Below are positions 46,397-56,345 of a stretch of 64,000 nucleotides of DNA, piece after piece. The stretch covers positions 1 through 64,000 of the forward strand of contig JAUIET010000006.1 in assembly GCA_030429735.1 (NCBI GenBank), given 5' to 3'. This DNA is from Gammaproteobacteria bacterium (GTDB lineage: Bacteria > Pseudomonadota > Gammaproteobacteria > Pseudomonadales > JAUIET01). Every line of letters begins with the position of its first letter. The stretch's first letter is position 1. The translations under genes and the position numbers were made by a program. The notes under the pieces are model-generated. The model was given only the letters and a program-made list of their open reading frames with translations, did not search any database and was not told where the DNA came from.

Positions 46397-47574
46397 CCTC
46401 CGCCCATGAGCTGGCAAAGCATCTGAGCCTGGCCATACTCGGCACTGTGTCTTTGATGCAGTTGCTGGTATTACCCGGCATGGTTGGTGTGCTGGTTGAT
46501 GGCTCGAATATTAGCGAGCAACAAGCCGGTATTGCCGCATCCGCTAATTTTTTTGGTGGCGCTTTAATTGCATTGCTGATGGCATTTCAGATGCAAGGGC
46601 TACCACTAAGAGCTATTTCTATCGGTGCACTGTTGTTCGCCGCAACCGCGGATTTCGTATCCGCGTTTTCAGCTAATAATTTTGAGCTGTTCCTGATTGC
46701 ACGATTTGCTGCTGGTGTTGGCAGCGGCATCGTGTATGTATCAACGCTGGCCGCTTATGCGCGCTCAAGTGATCCCGAGCGTGGCTTCGGTGTATTTGTG
46801 ACTCTTCAGTTTATTGTGAGTGGCCTTGCGCTCTATGTATTGCCGGTGTACTCAGGCGACCTTGGCGTGAAGGGTATGTTTTTGATGATCGCGGGGCTGG
46901 ATCTCGCCGCCGTGATGTTCTGCGTTTCACTGCCTGCGTTGTCCGCGGTTAAAGAGCACACTACCGACCACTTGCACGGCATCATTGTGTCTGGCTCCTC
47001 TCTAAAGGCCTTAGCAACCGCGGCTGCAGTGTTTGGTGCGATAGCATTCGGTTTGTATGAAGCCGCTAACACAGCCCAGTTCACTTATGTGGAACGGCTT
47101 GGCGTGTCTATGGCTCTGAGTGAGCATGAAATCGGACGCGCCTTACTGATTGCTTCGTTCATAGGCATACCTGGAGCGTTCTCAGTGATTATTGTGGGCA
47201 ATCGATTTGGTCACGTGATGCCGATTATTCTCGGTGTTGCTAAGGCTATTGCTGGCCTGCTTCTGCTGATCAATGCCGAATCTTACCTGGACTATTTTCT
47301 AGGCTCTTGCCTGCTCGGCTTTAGCTGGGCATTTTGCCTGCCCTTTATTCAAGGCTTGCTAGCCGGCCTGGACAGAAGCGGAGGCGTGTTGGCAGCAGGC
47401 TCTTTCTGCACAACACTGGGCAGCACTTTGGGACCCTACGCTGCCGCTACTCTCATTCTTGATGGCGACTACGATCGCGTGTTTGTTATGGCAATAGGCT
47501 TGTTTATTGTTGCCGCAGTACTTTTCTATCTGGCAAGACCAAAGCCTTCCCATACGGAGACTCACCATGTCTGA
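46393..47574 (+). CDS. MFS transporter of the agmatine operon
   Basis: A 393-residue carrier with about 12 membrane segments, carrying NISEQQAGIAASANFFGGAL and the motif LIARFAAGVGSGIVYVST. It is coupled by overlap to aguB upstream (4 bp) and aguA downstream (8 bp), so it is made with the agmatine enzymes. Agmatine, putrescine or a precursor is the natural guess for its substrate. It resembles the MFS protein at 13769-14941. Polyamine carriers in agu operons are usually APC-type, so an MFS here is notable. Confidence 0.85.
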   Translation: MTSAHELAKHLSLAILGTVSLMQLLVLPGMVGVLVDGSNISEQQAGIAASANFFGGALIALLMAFQMQGLPLRAISIGALLFAATADFVSAFSANNFELFLIARFAAGVGSGIVYVSTLAAYARSSDPERGFGVFVTLQFIVSGLALYVLPVYSGDLGVKGMFLMIAGLDLAAVMFCVSLPALSAVKEHTTDHLHGIIVSGSSLKALATAAAVFGAIAFGLYEAANTAQFTYVERLGVSMALSEHEIGRALLIASFIGIPGAFSVIIVGNRFGHVMPIILGVAKAIAGLLLLINAESYLDYFLGSCLLGFSWAFCLPFIQGLLAGLDRSGGVLAAGSFCTTLGSTLGPYAAATLILDGDYDRVFVMAIGLFIVAAVLFYLARPKPSHTETHHV

Positions 47575-48589
47575 AACAAAAAACCCAGCAGATTTTGGTT
47601 TTTACATGCCCGCAGAATGGGCCCCACATACATGCACCTGGATGGCTTGGCCCTGCAGGGATGGCTTATGGCCGGACTACGGTGCTGCGCAGCAGGGCTA
47701 TGCAGACGTTGCGAATGCCATTGCCGCCTTCGAGCCCGTAAGAATGTTGGTACCTGCCGAAAAGCGAGCCATGGCACAAGCCTTTTTGACCGAGAACGTT
47801 GAGCTAATTGAAATGCCAATCGACGACTCCTGGGCACGTGATTCCGGACCGAACTTTTTGGTGAACGATAACGGTGAACTGGCCGGCAGTGTTTGGCAGT
47901 TTAATGCCTGGGGCGGCAAGTATTCACCCTATGATCAAGACGCGCTAATGGGTGAGCGTATTCTGGAATTAACCGGCGCGCGTCAATTTCATTCCACACT
48001 GTTTGCAGAGGGTGGTGGCATTAGTGTAGATGGCGAAGGCACCGTGTTGACCACCGAATCCTGTTTCCCGAATGCAAACCGCAATCCCGATTGGTCGAGG
48101 GAACAAATAGAAAACGAACTCTGCCGCACGCTCGGTGCTGAGAAAGTGATATGGCTTCCCGGCGATATTGATGAGACCGAAACAGACGGTCATGTTGATG
48201 GTGTAGCCGCGTTTGTGAAGCCAGGTCTGGTGCTTGTGGAAGTCAATCCTGACCCCACCGATCCACATTATGATGTAGCGCAAGATAACCTGGCAGCCAT
48301 GCGCGAAAAAGTCGACGCAAAGGGTCGCCCTATCGAAATCGAACTTATTAATGAAGCCAGCTATAAACCCGGCGAGTGGAATGGCGGCTGCGCGAGTTAT
48401 GTGAACTCATATCTGTGTAACGGCGCTGTGATTGTGCCCGGTTACGATTATCAGCGCGACGAAGAAGCGGTTACTACCTACCAGCGCTTGTATCCCGACA
48501 GAGAGATTGTGCAGGTTCAGATTAACTCGATCGCCGTTGGCGGAGGTGGCGTGCATTGTATTACTCAGCAGCAGCCTAAGGTGCAGTAG
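47567..48589 (+). CDS. aguA: Agmatine deiminase
   Basis: A 340-residue guanidino-modifying enzyme with CTWMAWP, the DSWARDSGPNF substrate motif, EGGGISVDGEGTVLTTE, the HVDG catalytic His motif and the Cys near VGGGGVHCITQQ. It converts agmatine to N-carbamoylputrescine plus ammonia. The start is the ATG at 47567 after CGGAGA, overlapping the MFS stop by 8 bp. It completes the pathway with aguB. Confidence 0.95.
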   Translation: MSETKNPADFGFYMPAEWAPHTCTWMAWPCRDGLWPDYGAAQQGYADVANAIAAFEPVRMLVPAEKRAMAQAFLTENVELIEMPIDDSWARDSGPNFLVNDNGELAGSVWQFNAWGGKYSPYDQDALMGERILELTGARQFHSTLFAEGGGISVDGEGTVLTTESCFPNANRNPDWSREQIENELCRTLGAEKVIWLPGDIDETETDGHVDGVAAFVKPGLVLVEVNPDPTDPHYDVAQDNLAAMREKVDAKGRPIEIELINEASYKPGEWNGGCASYVNSYLCNGAVIVPGYDYQRDEEAVTTYQRLYPDREIVQVQINSIAVGGGGVHCITQQQPKVQ

Positions 48590-48620
48590 TGCACAGCTGT
48601 ATTCCCCCAATCGCATAGAT

Positions 48621-48972
48621 TTAAGTTGTTTGGAAGAGGCGACGCATAACGCGAAAACATGGGGTCAATCAGTATTCGCTTGCCGCCGATATCTAGGGCA
48701 GCTCTGAAAAATACCCGATGCCTCTGGCTTACAGGCGAATCTCTGGCAGTTTTTGATCGGGTCGCCTGTCGTTTTTCAGAAAGAAGAAATCCCACATGCT
48801 CGTCAGTGACGAGGTCTCGGCCGTGCTGATAGAGGTAGGCGGTGAGTTTTCAAAACGCGCCGATTCCCTATTCCACTGCTTCGAATCCAGAGCTTCTTTT
48901 GGCGGGGTTGGAGCACAACTGACCAGCGTCCAAACTAAAAGTATTAAAGCGCTGTAAAGCGGTTTATATATC
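48621..48972 (-). pseudogene. Broken MBL-fold hydrolase lipoprotein
   Basis: The minus strand after the thiolase stop first reads a lipoprotein signal without a start codon (ALILLVWTLVSC-APTPP). A mature stretch (ESARFENSPPTS, MWDFFFLKNDRRPD, LPEIRL) follows and ends at a stop (48729-48731). In another frame the strand then shows IGGKRILIDPMFSRYASP, the hallmark of UlaG-like metallo-hydrolases that follows exactly such lipoprotein leaders. The His-motif body is gone. This is one decayed gene with a frameshift and a 3' deletion. Confidence 0.6.
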
Positions 48973-50499
48973 TGGCTTAAATAGATTTTTAGTGCCCCCT
49001 GATTCTACTCTGCCCGACACGCCTATCATTTCCTGCTGCATCATTGCCTGCAGGGTATCGCTGTCATCCGGTGTCTCTGCAATAAAACGCGTACCGTCTT
49101 CCAATAAGCCTATCACCAGACCCCGTTCCACCCCTTGCCGGCCGTGGAGCACGGTATAGGTTTCTACCACTGCTTTGCCATTAGGTATTTCAGTAAAAGG
49201 CGGGTGCGGTACATCAAGAACTGTCTGCTGATAACTCGCAGGACTTTGTCTTCGCCACTGCCCTTCAACAGGCTGGGTTGAATAAATGCCCAATGAATGC
49301 TTGGTAATGAACCAGCCGTTGCCGTTCAGCAAACCGAACTTGCCTGGGTTGGCGCGCAATACATTCATCATTGTCGCGATCGAATGAGTCACGTAGTTGT
49401 TACCAGGCCCGCCGAAGTATGGCAGTCCACCAGTAAGTGTTAAGCCTCGCTCATCATCGTGTGCTATGCCTAGCTCATCACAGGCAATCTGCACAGCCGA
49501 AGGGAAGCAGCTGTAAATATCAAAGTAATCCATATCTTCGATGGTTTTGCCCGACATTTTGAACGCTTGCTCGCCCATGGTTCGAATAGCGGGTGACGAA
49601 TAATAGTTAGCTCTATCACTCACGTTCCAAATATCATTGGCGTCTGCACAACCGTGCAGGTAAACCATTTGGTCTTCTGCTACCCCCAGTTCCCTGGCCT
49701 TCGCGACCGAGGTCATAATCAGTGCGGCCCCCATGTTGACCTGTATCACCGAGTTAAGGTATTTGGTGTAAGGAAAACCAACATAGCGGTTACTCTCGCT
49801 AACTGTTGATATTTCTGCCGCCGTTCTAGGTGTAGGAAACCACGACAATGGATTCTGACTGGCGACGGCATTAAACCTTTGGTACAACTCGCCAAGCTTC
49901 TTCTGATGCGTTTGTAAGCTCAAACCATATTTAACCCGCAGTGCATTTTCAAACAGCGGGTAGCTGACCGAGGGCGTTTGTATTGAATACTGCATTTCGT
50001 GATCACTGGCTGCGGGTCTATCGTCACCCAGCATATGTGGATCACCACCGCTGTCGTCCATCCACGCGTCCAGGTCCATGCCATTTTTTAGTCTGCTCAG
50101 CATGGTGCTTAATGCTTCGGCGCCAACAATCATCACCGCTGAACTTTCACCATTGGCAATGTGCTCAGCGTAGCGATTCACCAGCATTTGCGGAGTATTG
50201 CCACCTGTACGTGTATAGAGTTTTTGGTCTGGGTTAATGCCAAGTGCAGAACTTACTGCATGCGGGACATTACGCACCATGCCACTCGCGCCACTGGCGG
50301 CTTCTGGTGCATCGACGGTTAAGCCAAGCGCTATCAAGGTATCTATGCTGTTTAGCGTGGCTTCTGCTGAACCCGCATCAGCCGCCGCTTTTTTGGCGAC
50401 TTCAACCATTAATTGTATAACAGTGCTGGCTTCCTCGGGAGAACGCTTGTCGGTCGCTTGTCCGCAGCCGATTAATACGGGAGTATTTTCATGGATCAT
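48964..50499 (-). CDS. Thiolase-like protein lacking the nucleophilic cysteine
   Basis: A 511-residue thiolase-fold protein of the SCPx/acetyl-CoA acetyltransferase-like group. At the place of the usual nucleophile Cys (CxSG) it reads TRTGGNTPQMLVN, so the residue is Gly. Other family parts are present: MIVGAEAL, FDIYSCFPSAVQIA, GGLPYFGGPGNNYVTHSIATM with the active-site His. A C-terminal domain (about 430-511) looks OB-like. Without the Cys it probably does not run a standard thiolase reaction. It is 14 bp downstream of the RND permease but may be independent. Confidence 0.85.
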   Translation of the reverse strand: MIHENTPVLIGCGQATDKRSPEEASTVIQLMVEVAKKAAADAGSAEATLNSIDTLIALGLTVDAPEAASGASGMVRNVPHAVSSALGINPDQKLYTRTGGNTPQMLVNRYAEHIANGESSAVMIVGAEALSTMLSRLKNGMDLDAWMDDSGGDPHMLGDDRPAASDHEMQYSIQTPSVSYPLFENALRVKYGLSLQTHQKKLGELYQRFNAVASQNPLSWFPTPRTAAEISTVSESNRYVGFPYTKYLNSVIQVNMGAALIMTSVAKARELGVAEDQMVYLHGCADANDIWNVSDRANYYSSPAIRTMGEQAFKMSGKTIEDMDYFDIYSCFPSAVQIACDELGIAHDDERGLTLTGGLPYFGGPGNNYVTHSIATMMNVLRANPGKFGLLNGNGWFITKHSLGIYSTQPVEGQWRRQSPASYQQTVLDVPHPPFTEIPNGKAVVETYTVLHGRQGVERGLVIGLLEDGTRFIAETPDDSDTLQAMMQQEMIGVSGRVESGGTKNLFKPDI

Positions 50500-50513
50500 T
50501 GATTCAGATATTC

Positions 50514-53500
50514 CTAATGTTTATTCCCAACGTGCAGACCAGGAGAAATCCTGGACAGCTTATGATTGACGTCTCTGGCAAACGAATAAAGAACGGGTAC
50601 CACAAACAGCGTGACAAACGTTGAGAACACCAAGCCCCACCCTATTGCCATAGACATTGGGCTGAGCATGGGGTCATAACCACCCAAACCATAAGCCGTT
50701 GGCAAAACACCACCCAGAGTAGTCAATGTGGTCACCAATATTGGGCGCAGGCGTTCAACAACAGTCTCAATGATAATGGCATCTTCCTCGTCATCGCCGC
50801 GCTTAATGTTGTTTGCGTTCAAACGCCGGTGCACCGCGTCAACCATTACAATCGCACCATTCACAACAACGCCGGCCAAACCTATGGACCCCAGCATTGC
50901 AAACATAGACAAACTCATGCCATGCACAAAAAAAGTAAAGATCACGCCCGCAATTGCAAACGGAATAACGATTAAAATAAACAGCGCCTCGATAATTGAA
51001 CCAAGCATCAGCCAGACCACCAGCGCAATTCCACTCACGGCAATCAGAGCGGCCTGGGCCATGCCCCCCGCCGTGTCTTGAGTACTGACAGATTCACCGT
51101 CTACCTCCAAAATCAAGCCCGGTATGTTCTCGTACCTGGTAAGCAGTTCTTTTCTCATGCGATCCGCAAATGGAAGCGCGGTAAGTCCACTTTCAGGCGT
51201 GAAGCTGGCGCGTACAGTAGAAGAGCGGTAGCCATTGCGATGATAAATTCGTGTTAACGCAGGTCGCTCAACCGCGGTGACTACGTCTCGCAACGGGATG
51301 TTGCGCCCGTCATTTGATCGAACCGGTACATCAAGAATACCGGACACATCTGATCTACCCGCTGCGTCAAACTGCACGCGCAACTTAGTAACATCATCGA
51401 GTGTGCGATGCTCACTGGCTTCCACACCATAAAACGCAATACTCAAGGCGCGACCAACGGCTGCCGCGTCCAAGCCGCGTAGCGCCAGTTTTTCGTAATC
51501 CAGCTCCAGATCGATCTGCGGCGTACCCGGCCTTTCATCCACATCTATTTCTATCACGCCGGGTATGGCCTTCAAATAATTGGCAACCTCCAACGCAACA
51601 CTGCGACGTACAGAATCGTCATTGGATAACACGTGTAAGGTAACGGGCTGATCCGTGGGAGGGCCAAAGTAATCAGACAGATACACTGCGCGCATAGACT
51701 CTGGCAATACCAGTTCCTTGTGAATGACCTGAATCCATTCCGCATTGGTATACCGGCGATCGGTTTGTTCAAACTGCAAAATCATCAAGGCTTCATGACT
51801 GGCCTCTCCCCTGTTTTTATCCGCTTGCTTGTCGTTCTGATGGCCGATGCGGGAACTCACCAATTCAAGATCAGCCTCAGTGATGGACATTATCTGGCGT
51901 TCGATACCCGCTACCATTGCCTCCGTTTGCTCCAGCGGTGTACCCATGGGCGCACTCAACTTAACATACAGTCTGTCGGCATCATCCTGGGGAAATAAAA
52001 TAAAGGGTACCAGTGGTCTGATGACGGCCATGATCAGTAAAAACAACGTGACACTTGTTAAGATAATTACAAGCCTGTGTTGAAATGCCCAGATGAGTAC
52101 ATTCTTATAGTGCTGCTCAAGCACTTTCAGAAGCTTGCGTTTTTCCAACTGGCTACCGGGCTTGACGGTAGACATGTGCGCCGGCAACACGAAAAAAGAT
52201 TCGAAGACAGAAACCAGCAATGCCAGCACAACAACAGCAGGAATTTGCCAGGTTATCTTACCGGGTATACCGCCGATTGATAGCATGGGTGAAAAAGCAA
52301 GTATAGTGGTTAGTGAGGCTGCAACCACGGCAGGCATCATTTCCAGGGTTCCTTCGATAGCCGCGCTTTTCGAATCGAAGCCTTGCGCTTGCTTGAAAGC
52401 GATGCGCTCAGACACGACAACGGCGTCATCTACAACCATGCCCAGAACGATCACAAAGCCACCCAGTGACATCATGTTCAGCGACATTCCGGTTTGACCA
52501 AACAGCGCGATCGAACCCAGGAATACAATAGGGATACCAATCATTATCCAGATCGCCGGCTGTAAGCGTACGAAGTAAATCAATACGATAGAAACCAGTA
52601 CAATGCCCATCAGACCATTGTTTGCGATCAGGTTTAGTCGATTGCTGATAATGTACGATTCATCTTTGACCAGCTGATACTGAACGCCTTCCAGAATATC
52701 CGCATTCGCCACCAGCTCTTTCACATCATCTGTTGCGTCAATAATGTCGGCTTGAGCTCGTTTGCGCACCGTTAAGGTCAGACCACGCTCACCATTATTG
52801 CGAACAATCAGGTTGCCATCTTCTCGAGTTGCCTCCACCCTGGCGATATCCCGGATTCGTAAAACGCCTCCGGTTGCGCTGGTTTTGAGTATAGTATCAG
52901 CGACTTCCTCAGGGCGGTCGAAGCGACTCCACATCACCACCTGGCGTTGTTCGTAGGCATTCTCTATAAAACCACCGGTGCTGGACACGTTGCGTTTATC
53001 AATTGCGGCTACAATGCTTTCCAGACTGACGTCATGTGCAATCGCTTTGACCGGGTCGACCTGAATGCGAACTTCCGGGTCTTGCAGCCCTACGATATCG
53101 ACCTTCGAAATCGTATCCAAGGACTCAATTCTTTCTTCCAGGGTTTCAGCAATATCAACCAGCTGTTGCATTGAACCTTGAAGTGACAGCTCAATGACAA
53201 CATCGCGCGCAGGATTGAGTCGCTCAATGCCTGGCTCCTCATCCATCTCAGGTGGAAAATCGGTAATTGCATCAATGGCATCTCGAATTTCTTTCTCCGC
53301 CTCAATCAACTGTGGCGTTTCGAAATCTTCGTACAGCTCTACGGTTGTGAAAGAGGTATTGTCAGAAATGACCGTGTGATAGTCGTCAATCCCTTCAACT
53401 TCTTCCAGTGCTTCCTGAATTGGAATAGCAACCTTGGTTTCAATATCCTGCGCGGAGGCACCCGGCAATCGAGCTGTAAGCCATATAATAGGGGTATCAA

Positions 53501-53621
53501 AGTTGGGTAAGAACTCGCGTTTCAGGTTTGTTGTAGCGAGTAAACCCAAGCCAACCATAGCGAAGGCCATGATATTGACCAGCAAATGTCGCTCGATAAA
53601 AAAGGCTATTATTTGGCGCAT
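50514..53621 (-). CDS. RND efflux permease
   Basis: A 1035-residue inner-membrane pump with 12 membrane segments and two large periplasmic loops. It opens with FFIERHLLVNIMAFAMVGLG. The proton-relay Asp pair is in TM4, LGMVVDDAVVVSERIA, and the mirror half carries LAGVVVNGAIVMVDAVHR and RPILVTTLTTLGGVLP. It pairs with the periplasmic adaptor just upstream (1-bp overlap). No outer-membrane channel gene is in the window, so it should use TolC or similar. Drug versus metal class is not clear; it looks like the HAE group. Confidence 0.93.
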   Translation of the reverse strand: MRQIIAFFIERHLLVNIMAFAMVGLGLLATTNLKREFLPNFDTPIIWLTARLPGASAQDIETKVAIPIQEALEEVEGIDDYHTVISDNTSFTTVELYEDFETPQLIEAEKEIRDAIDAITDFPPEMDEEPGIERLNPARDVVIELSLQGSMQQLVDIAETLEERIESLDTISKVDIVGLQDPEVRIQVDPVKAIAHDVSLESIVAAIDKRNVSSTGGFIENAYEQRQVVMWSRFDRPEEVADTILKTSATGGVLRIRDIARVEATREDGNLIVRNNGERGLTLTVRKRAQADIIDATDDVKELVANADILEGVQYQLVKDESYIISNRLNLIANNGLMGIVLVSIVLIYFVRLQPAIWIMIGIPIVFLGSIALFGQTGMSLNMMSLGGFVIVLGMVVDDAVVVSERIAFKQAQGFDSKSAAIEGTLEMMPAVVAASLTTILAFSPMLSIGGIPGKITWQIPAVVVLALLVSVFESFFVLPAHMSTVKPGSQLEKRKLLKVLEQHYKNVLIWAFQHRLVIILTSVTLFLLIMAVIRPLVPFILFPQDDADRLYVKLSAPMGTPLEQTEAMVAGIERQIMSITEADLELVSSRIGHQNDKQADKNRGEASHEALMILQFEQTDRRYTNAEWIQVIHKELVLPESMRAVYLSDYFGPPTDQPVTLHVLSNDDSVRRSVALEVANYLKAIPGVIEIDVDERPGTPQIDLELDYEKLALRGLDAAAVGRALSIAFYGVEASEHRTLDDVTKLRVQFDAAGRSDVSGILDVPVRSNDGRNIPLRDVVTAVERPALTRIYHRNGYRSSTVRASFTPESGLTALPFADRMRKELLTRYENIPGLILEVDGESVSTQDTAGGMAQAALIAVSGIALVVWLMLGSIIEALFILIVIPFAIAGVIFTFFVHGMSLSMFAMLGSIGLAGVVVNGAIVMVDAVHRRLNANNIKRGDDEEDAIIIETVVERLRPILVTTLTTLGGVLPTAYGLGGYDPMLSPMSMAIGWGLVFSTFVTLFVVPVLYSFARDVNHKLSRISPGLHVGNKH

Positions 53622-54766
53622 TAATGGGTAACGCTGGCACCGTCGCGGAGCGCAAATTGACCGTCAACCACAACCAGTTCGCCCGCGTTCAATCCAGATA
53701 CAACCTGGGTAAACTGATTTGTTCGTCGGCCCGCTCTTATCGATCGTAACTGCGCTTGCGGCCCTGTATCAGTGTCGACCACAACAAATACGCGGTGCTC
53801 CCCATCTCGCCTGAACACCGCTGCCGAAGGGACCATCAGCACTTCCTGTTCCGTGGTTTCCACGACAGTGATGTTTGCGACCATACCATCGCGCAACGAA
53901 TTTACTTGTTCTCCATCAAGCCATATCTCCATTGGGTAGGTACCCGTTGCCGGATCAGCAATGCGACCAACGCTGTGTACCTTGCCAACGTATTCATCAC
54001 CATAAGCATCTTCAATGGCCAGGCGCGATTCAGCGCCAATCACAAATTGCTGAGCTTGTGACGCTGTCACACCTGCTCTGACGCGCATACGTGAAAAGTC
54101 TGCAACGGTTGCAACAGGACTACCAGGGTTTATGTAATCGCCTTGTTGAACGTGAACACCTTCGACCAAACCGTCAAATGGCGCTGATACTTTTGTATCG
54201 CGCAGTGATTCACTGGCCGACGCCCTGGCAGCCAACGCTGCCTGTAACTGTGCCTCAGCATTCTGGACCGCGAATTCCAGATTCTCCAGCTCGTCTTTAC
54301 TTATGAAGGCTTTCTCAACCAAATCTCGGCCACGCTTCAACTCATTTTTCGCCGATGCCAATGCCACCTCGCGTGACGCGACGTTTGCCTGCATTTCGCG
54401 ATCGCGCTGACGCAACAGCTTGGGATCGATAGTTACCAAGGCGTCACCTTTGCTAACACTATCGCCTGCCTCCACATGCCGGTGAAGAATCCGGCCCGTC
54501 ACTTCCGCCGCTACTGTTGCCTTCTTAAACGCCTCCAGCACGCCGGTGACGGTTATCGGCTCATTCAGTACGCGGCTTTGCGCCTCGGCTACCGTTACGG
54601 CGATGGCCTGAATCGCGTTTTGCTGTGCTACCGAGTTTTCTGAAGAGTCATCCGTTTTTTGACATGCCGATACAATGATCGACAGTACAAAAAATGCAAT
54701 CGCTCTAAAAAAAGGGCTTGAAACAGTGGTGCTGTGAAAACCGATCAAAATGTGTTCCAGAAACAA
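53621..54766 (-). CDS. RND periplasmic adaptor lipoprotein
   Basis: A protein of about 381 residues with a lipoprotein signal (AFFVLSIIVSAC). The membrane-fusion layout follows: lipoyl half (GRILHRHVEAGDSVSKGDALVTI), a coiled-coil hairpin (REMQANVASREVALASAKNELKR region, 130-190), the second lipoyl half (VSAPFDGLVEGVHVQQGDYI), then beta-barrel and membrane-proximal domains. There is no ATG; the frame opens with TTG at 54766, and another TTG six codons later is possible. It joins the permease to an outer-membrane channel. Confidence 0.9.
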   Translation of the reverse strand: MFLEHILIGFHSTTVSSPFFRAIAFFVLSIIVSACQKTDDSSENSVAQQNAIQAIAVTVAEAQSRVLNEPITVTGVLEAFKKATVAAEVTGRILHRHVEAGDSVSKGDALVTIDPKLLRQRDREMQANVASREVALASAKNELKRGRDLVEKAFISKDELENLEFAVQNAEAQLQAALAARASASESLRDTKVSAPFDGLVEGVHVQQGDYINPGSPVATVADFSRMRVRAGVTASQAQQFVIGAESRLAIEDAYGDEYVGKVHSVGRIADPATGTYPMEIWLDGEQVNSLRDGMVANITVVETTEQEVLMVPSAAVFRRDGEHRVFVVVDTDTGPQAQLRSIRAGRRTNQFTQVVSGLNAGELVVVDGQFALRDGASVTH

Positions 54767-54907
54767 ACCTAGCTAATGCAAAACAGGCTGTGGTAGCTGT
54801 GAGGTGGGCGCTGATCGCGCCAACCTCGCATGATACCAGAATGCACTGTATTTAGCGGTGTGCAAGAACGCCCTTTTGGCGTGCAGGTCTGCACGTAAGC
54901 GTAGATA

Positions 54908-56254
54908 TTAGCCAGCAGGCATTGAGAGCACTGCACGCTCGTGAGAAAGCTCTTTGAACCCATGGACGCTATGGTAGCGCCCCATACCGCTGTTATTTAC
55001 GCCACCAAAAGGCAGGTTGGGCTCGGCGCAATGCATGATGCAGCCGTTAACCGTGACGCCACCGGAGCTGGTGTTGGCAAGCACATCATTGACGAACGCC
55101 TCATCATTGGAAAACACATACAGCGCCAGCGGCTTCGGCTGGCTGTGCAAGGCCTGGTAAACCTCGCCGATGTCCTTGTAGGTAAATACGGACAATATCG
55201 GACCGAACACTTCTTCTGCAAGAATAGTCGCGTTCTCAGGAACACCGGTCAGAATGGTTGGGTGAACTGACAATGTGTTTTGATCAACCTCGCCACCGCA
55301 CACTACGTTCGCACCTTTCTCTTTTGCGTCATCAAGATAACCCTTAATACGCGCCAGGTTACGCTCATCAATAATCTTGCCGTGCACATCGGTCTTAAGT
55401 GCCCCCTCTTCATAGAACATGGCCTGATAAGTACCTTGTGCAACCGCTATAAACTCGTCTTTGCACTCTTCATGTACCCAAATGTTTTCCGGGCACAGAC
55501 ATACCTGGCCGCTGTTCATATTGCGAAAGAACGCGACATTTCCGGCAGCGGCCTGAATATCTGCGTTCTTGTCGACAATCACAGGGTTTTTTCCGCCTAA
55601 CTCCAGGGTTACCGACGTCAGATTTTTGGCCGCGGCCGACATAACAATTTTCCCAACCGCCGGGCTGCCCGTGAAAAAAATATGATCAACTGGCAACTCC
55701 AACATTTCATTGGCCAGATCAACGCCGCCTTCAAACACTGCTACTTCTGCAGGATCAAATGTCTCACGAATAATAGTGGCACTGACAATACTGATATTCG
55801 CAGCCATTTCATTGGGCTTGAGAATGGCGCAGTTACCAGCCGCTATGGCCGACACCAATGGCTGAAACAACAAACTGAATGGAAAATTCCACGGACCAAA
55901 AATCAAAATAATACCGCGCGCTTCGTAAATCATTTTTGCATTTGCTTCAGCAAATGCTGGCGATGTTTGCACCTCAACTGGTTTGGTCCAGTTCGCCAGA
56001 TTGGCAACCGCATCGTCTATCTCGTGATAGCAAGCGTCAAGCTCCGTTCTGGCGCCGGCTTCATCTTTCCTAAGGTCGGCATACAGGGCCTCCTTCACGG
56101 CCTGCTCTTGCGATTGTATCGCCGACTTCAGGCTCTGGAGTTTTGCAATTCGTTGCTCTACGGTGCTCTTGCGCACATCCCATTGCCTGGCTGATTGCAT
56201 TTCAAAGACGCCCTGCAAATCTGCATTGCTCGATATTGGGGCTGTTGCATTCAT
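54908..56254 (-). CDS. Aldehyde dehydrogenase (class 3/coniferyl type)
   Basis: A 448-residue NAD(P)-dependent aldehyde dehydrogenase of the short class 3 type, which ends near SHERAVL without the longer C-terminal arm. It has IFGPWNFPFSLL, the oxyanion Asn, FFTGSPAVGK, ELGGKNPV and the catalytic Cys in NSGQVCLCPENI; the Glu is in ELGG. The substrate is an aromatic or fatty aldehyde. It is on the same strand as the RND pump, but a 141-bp gap separates them. Confidence 0.92.
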   Translation of the reverse strand: MNATAPISSNADLQGVFEMQSARQWDVRKSTVEQRIAKLQSLKSAIQSQEQAVKEALYADLRKDEAGARTELDACYHEIDDAVANLANWTKPVEVQTSPAFAEANAKMIYEARGIILIFGPWNFPFSLLFQPLVSAIAAGNCAILKPNEMAANISIVSATIIRETFDPAEVAVFEGGVDLANEMLELPVDHIFFTGSPAVGKIVMSAAAKNLTSVTLELGGKNPVIVDKNADIQAAAGNVAFFRNMNSGQVCLCPENIWVHEECKDEFIAVAQGTYQAMFYEEGALKTDVHGKIIDERNLARIKGYLDDAKEKGANVVCGGEVDQNTLSVHPTILTGVPENATILAEEVFGPILSVFTYKDIGEVYQALHSQPKPLALYVFSNDEAFVNDVLANTSSGGVTVNGCIMHCAEPNLPFGGVNNSGMGRYHSVHGFKELSHERAVLSMPAG

Positions 56255-56345
56255 TATTTAATCCTCATTAACAGGGTTGTTTAAAAAAAACTATTTACTC
56301 AGTCATACAATGATCGGGTGGGCAAACGTAGCGCGTTTTGACCGG

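Noticed and set aside
54880-54895. A second hairpin with the same GCAGGTCTGC core as the GPx SECIS
   Set aside because: No in-frame TGA lies at SECIS distance upstream on the plus strand, the opposite strand would show GACC in the loop, and no coding frame passes through it.
55682-56194. Plus-strand ORF of 170 codons
   Set aside because: It lies wholly inside the aldehyde dehydrogenase on the other strand and has no recognisable motif.
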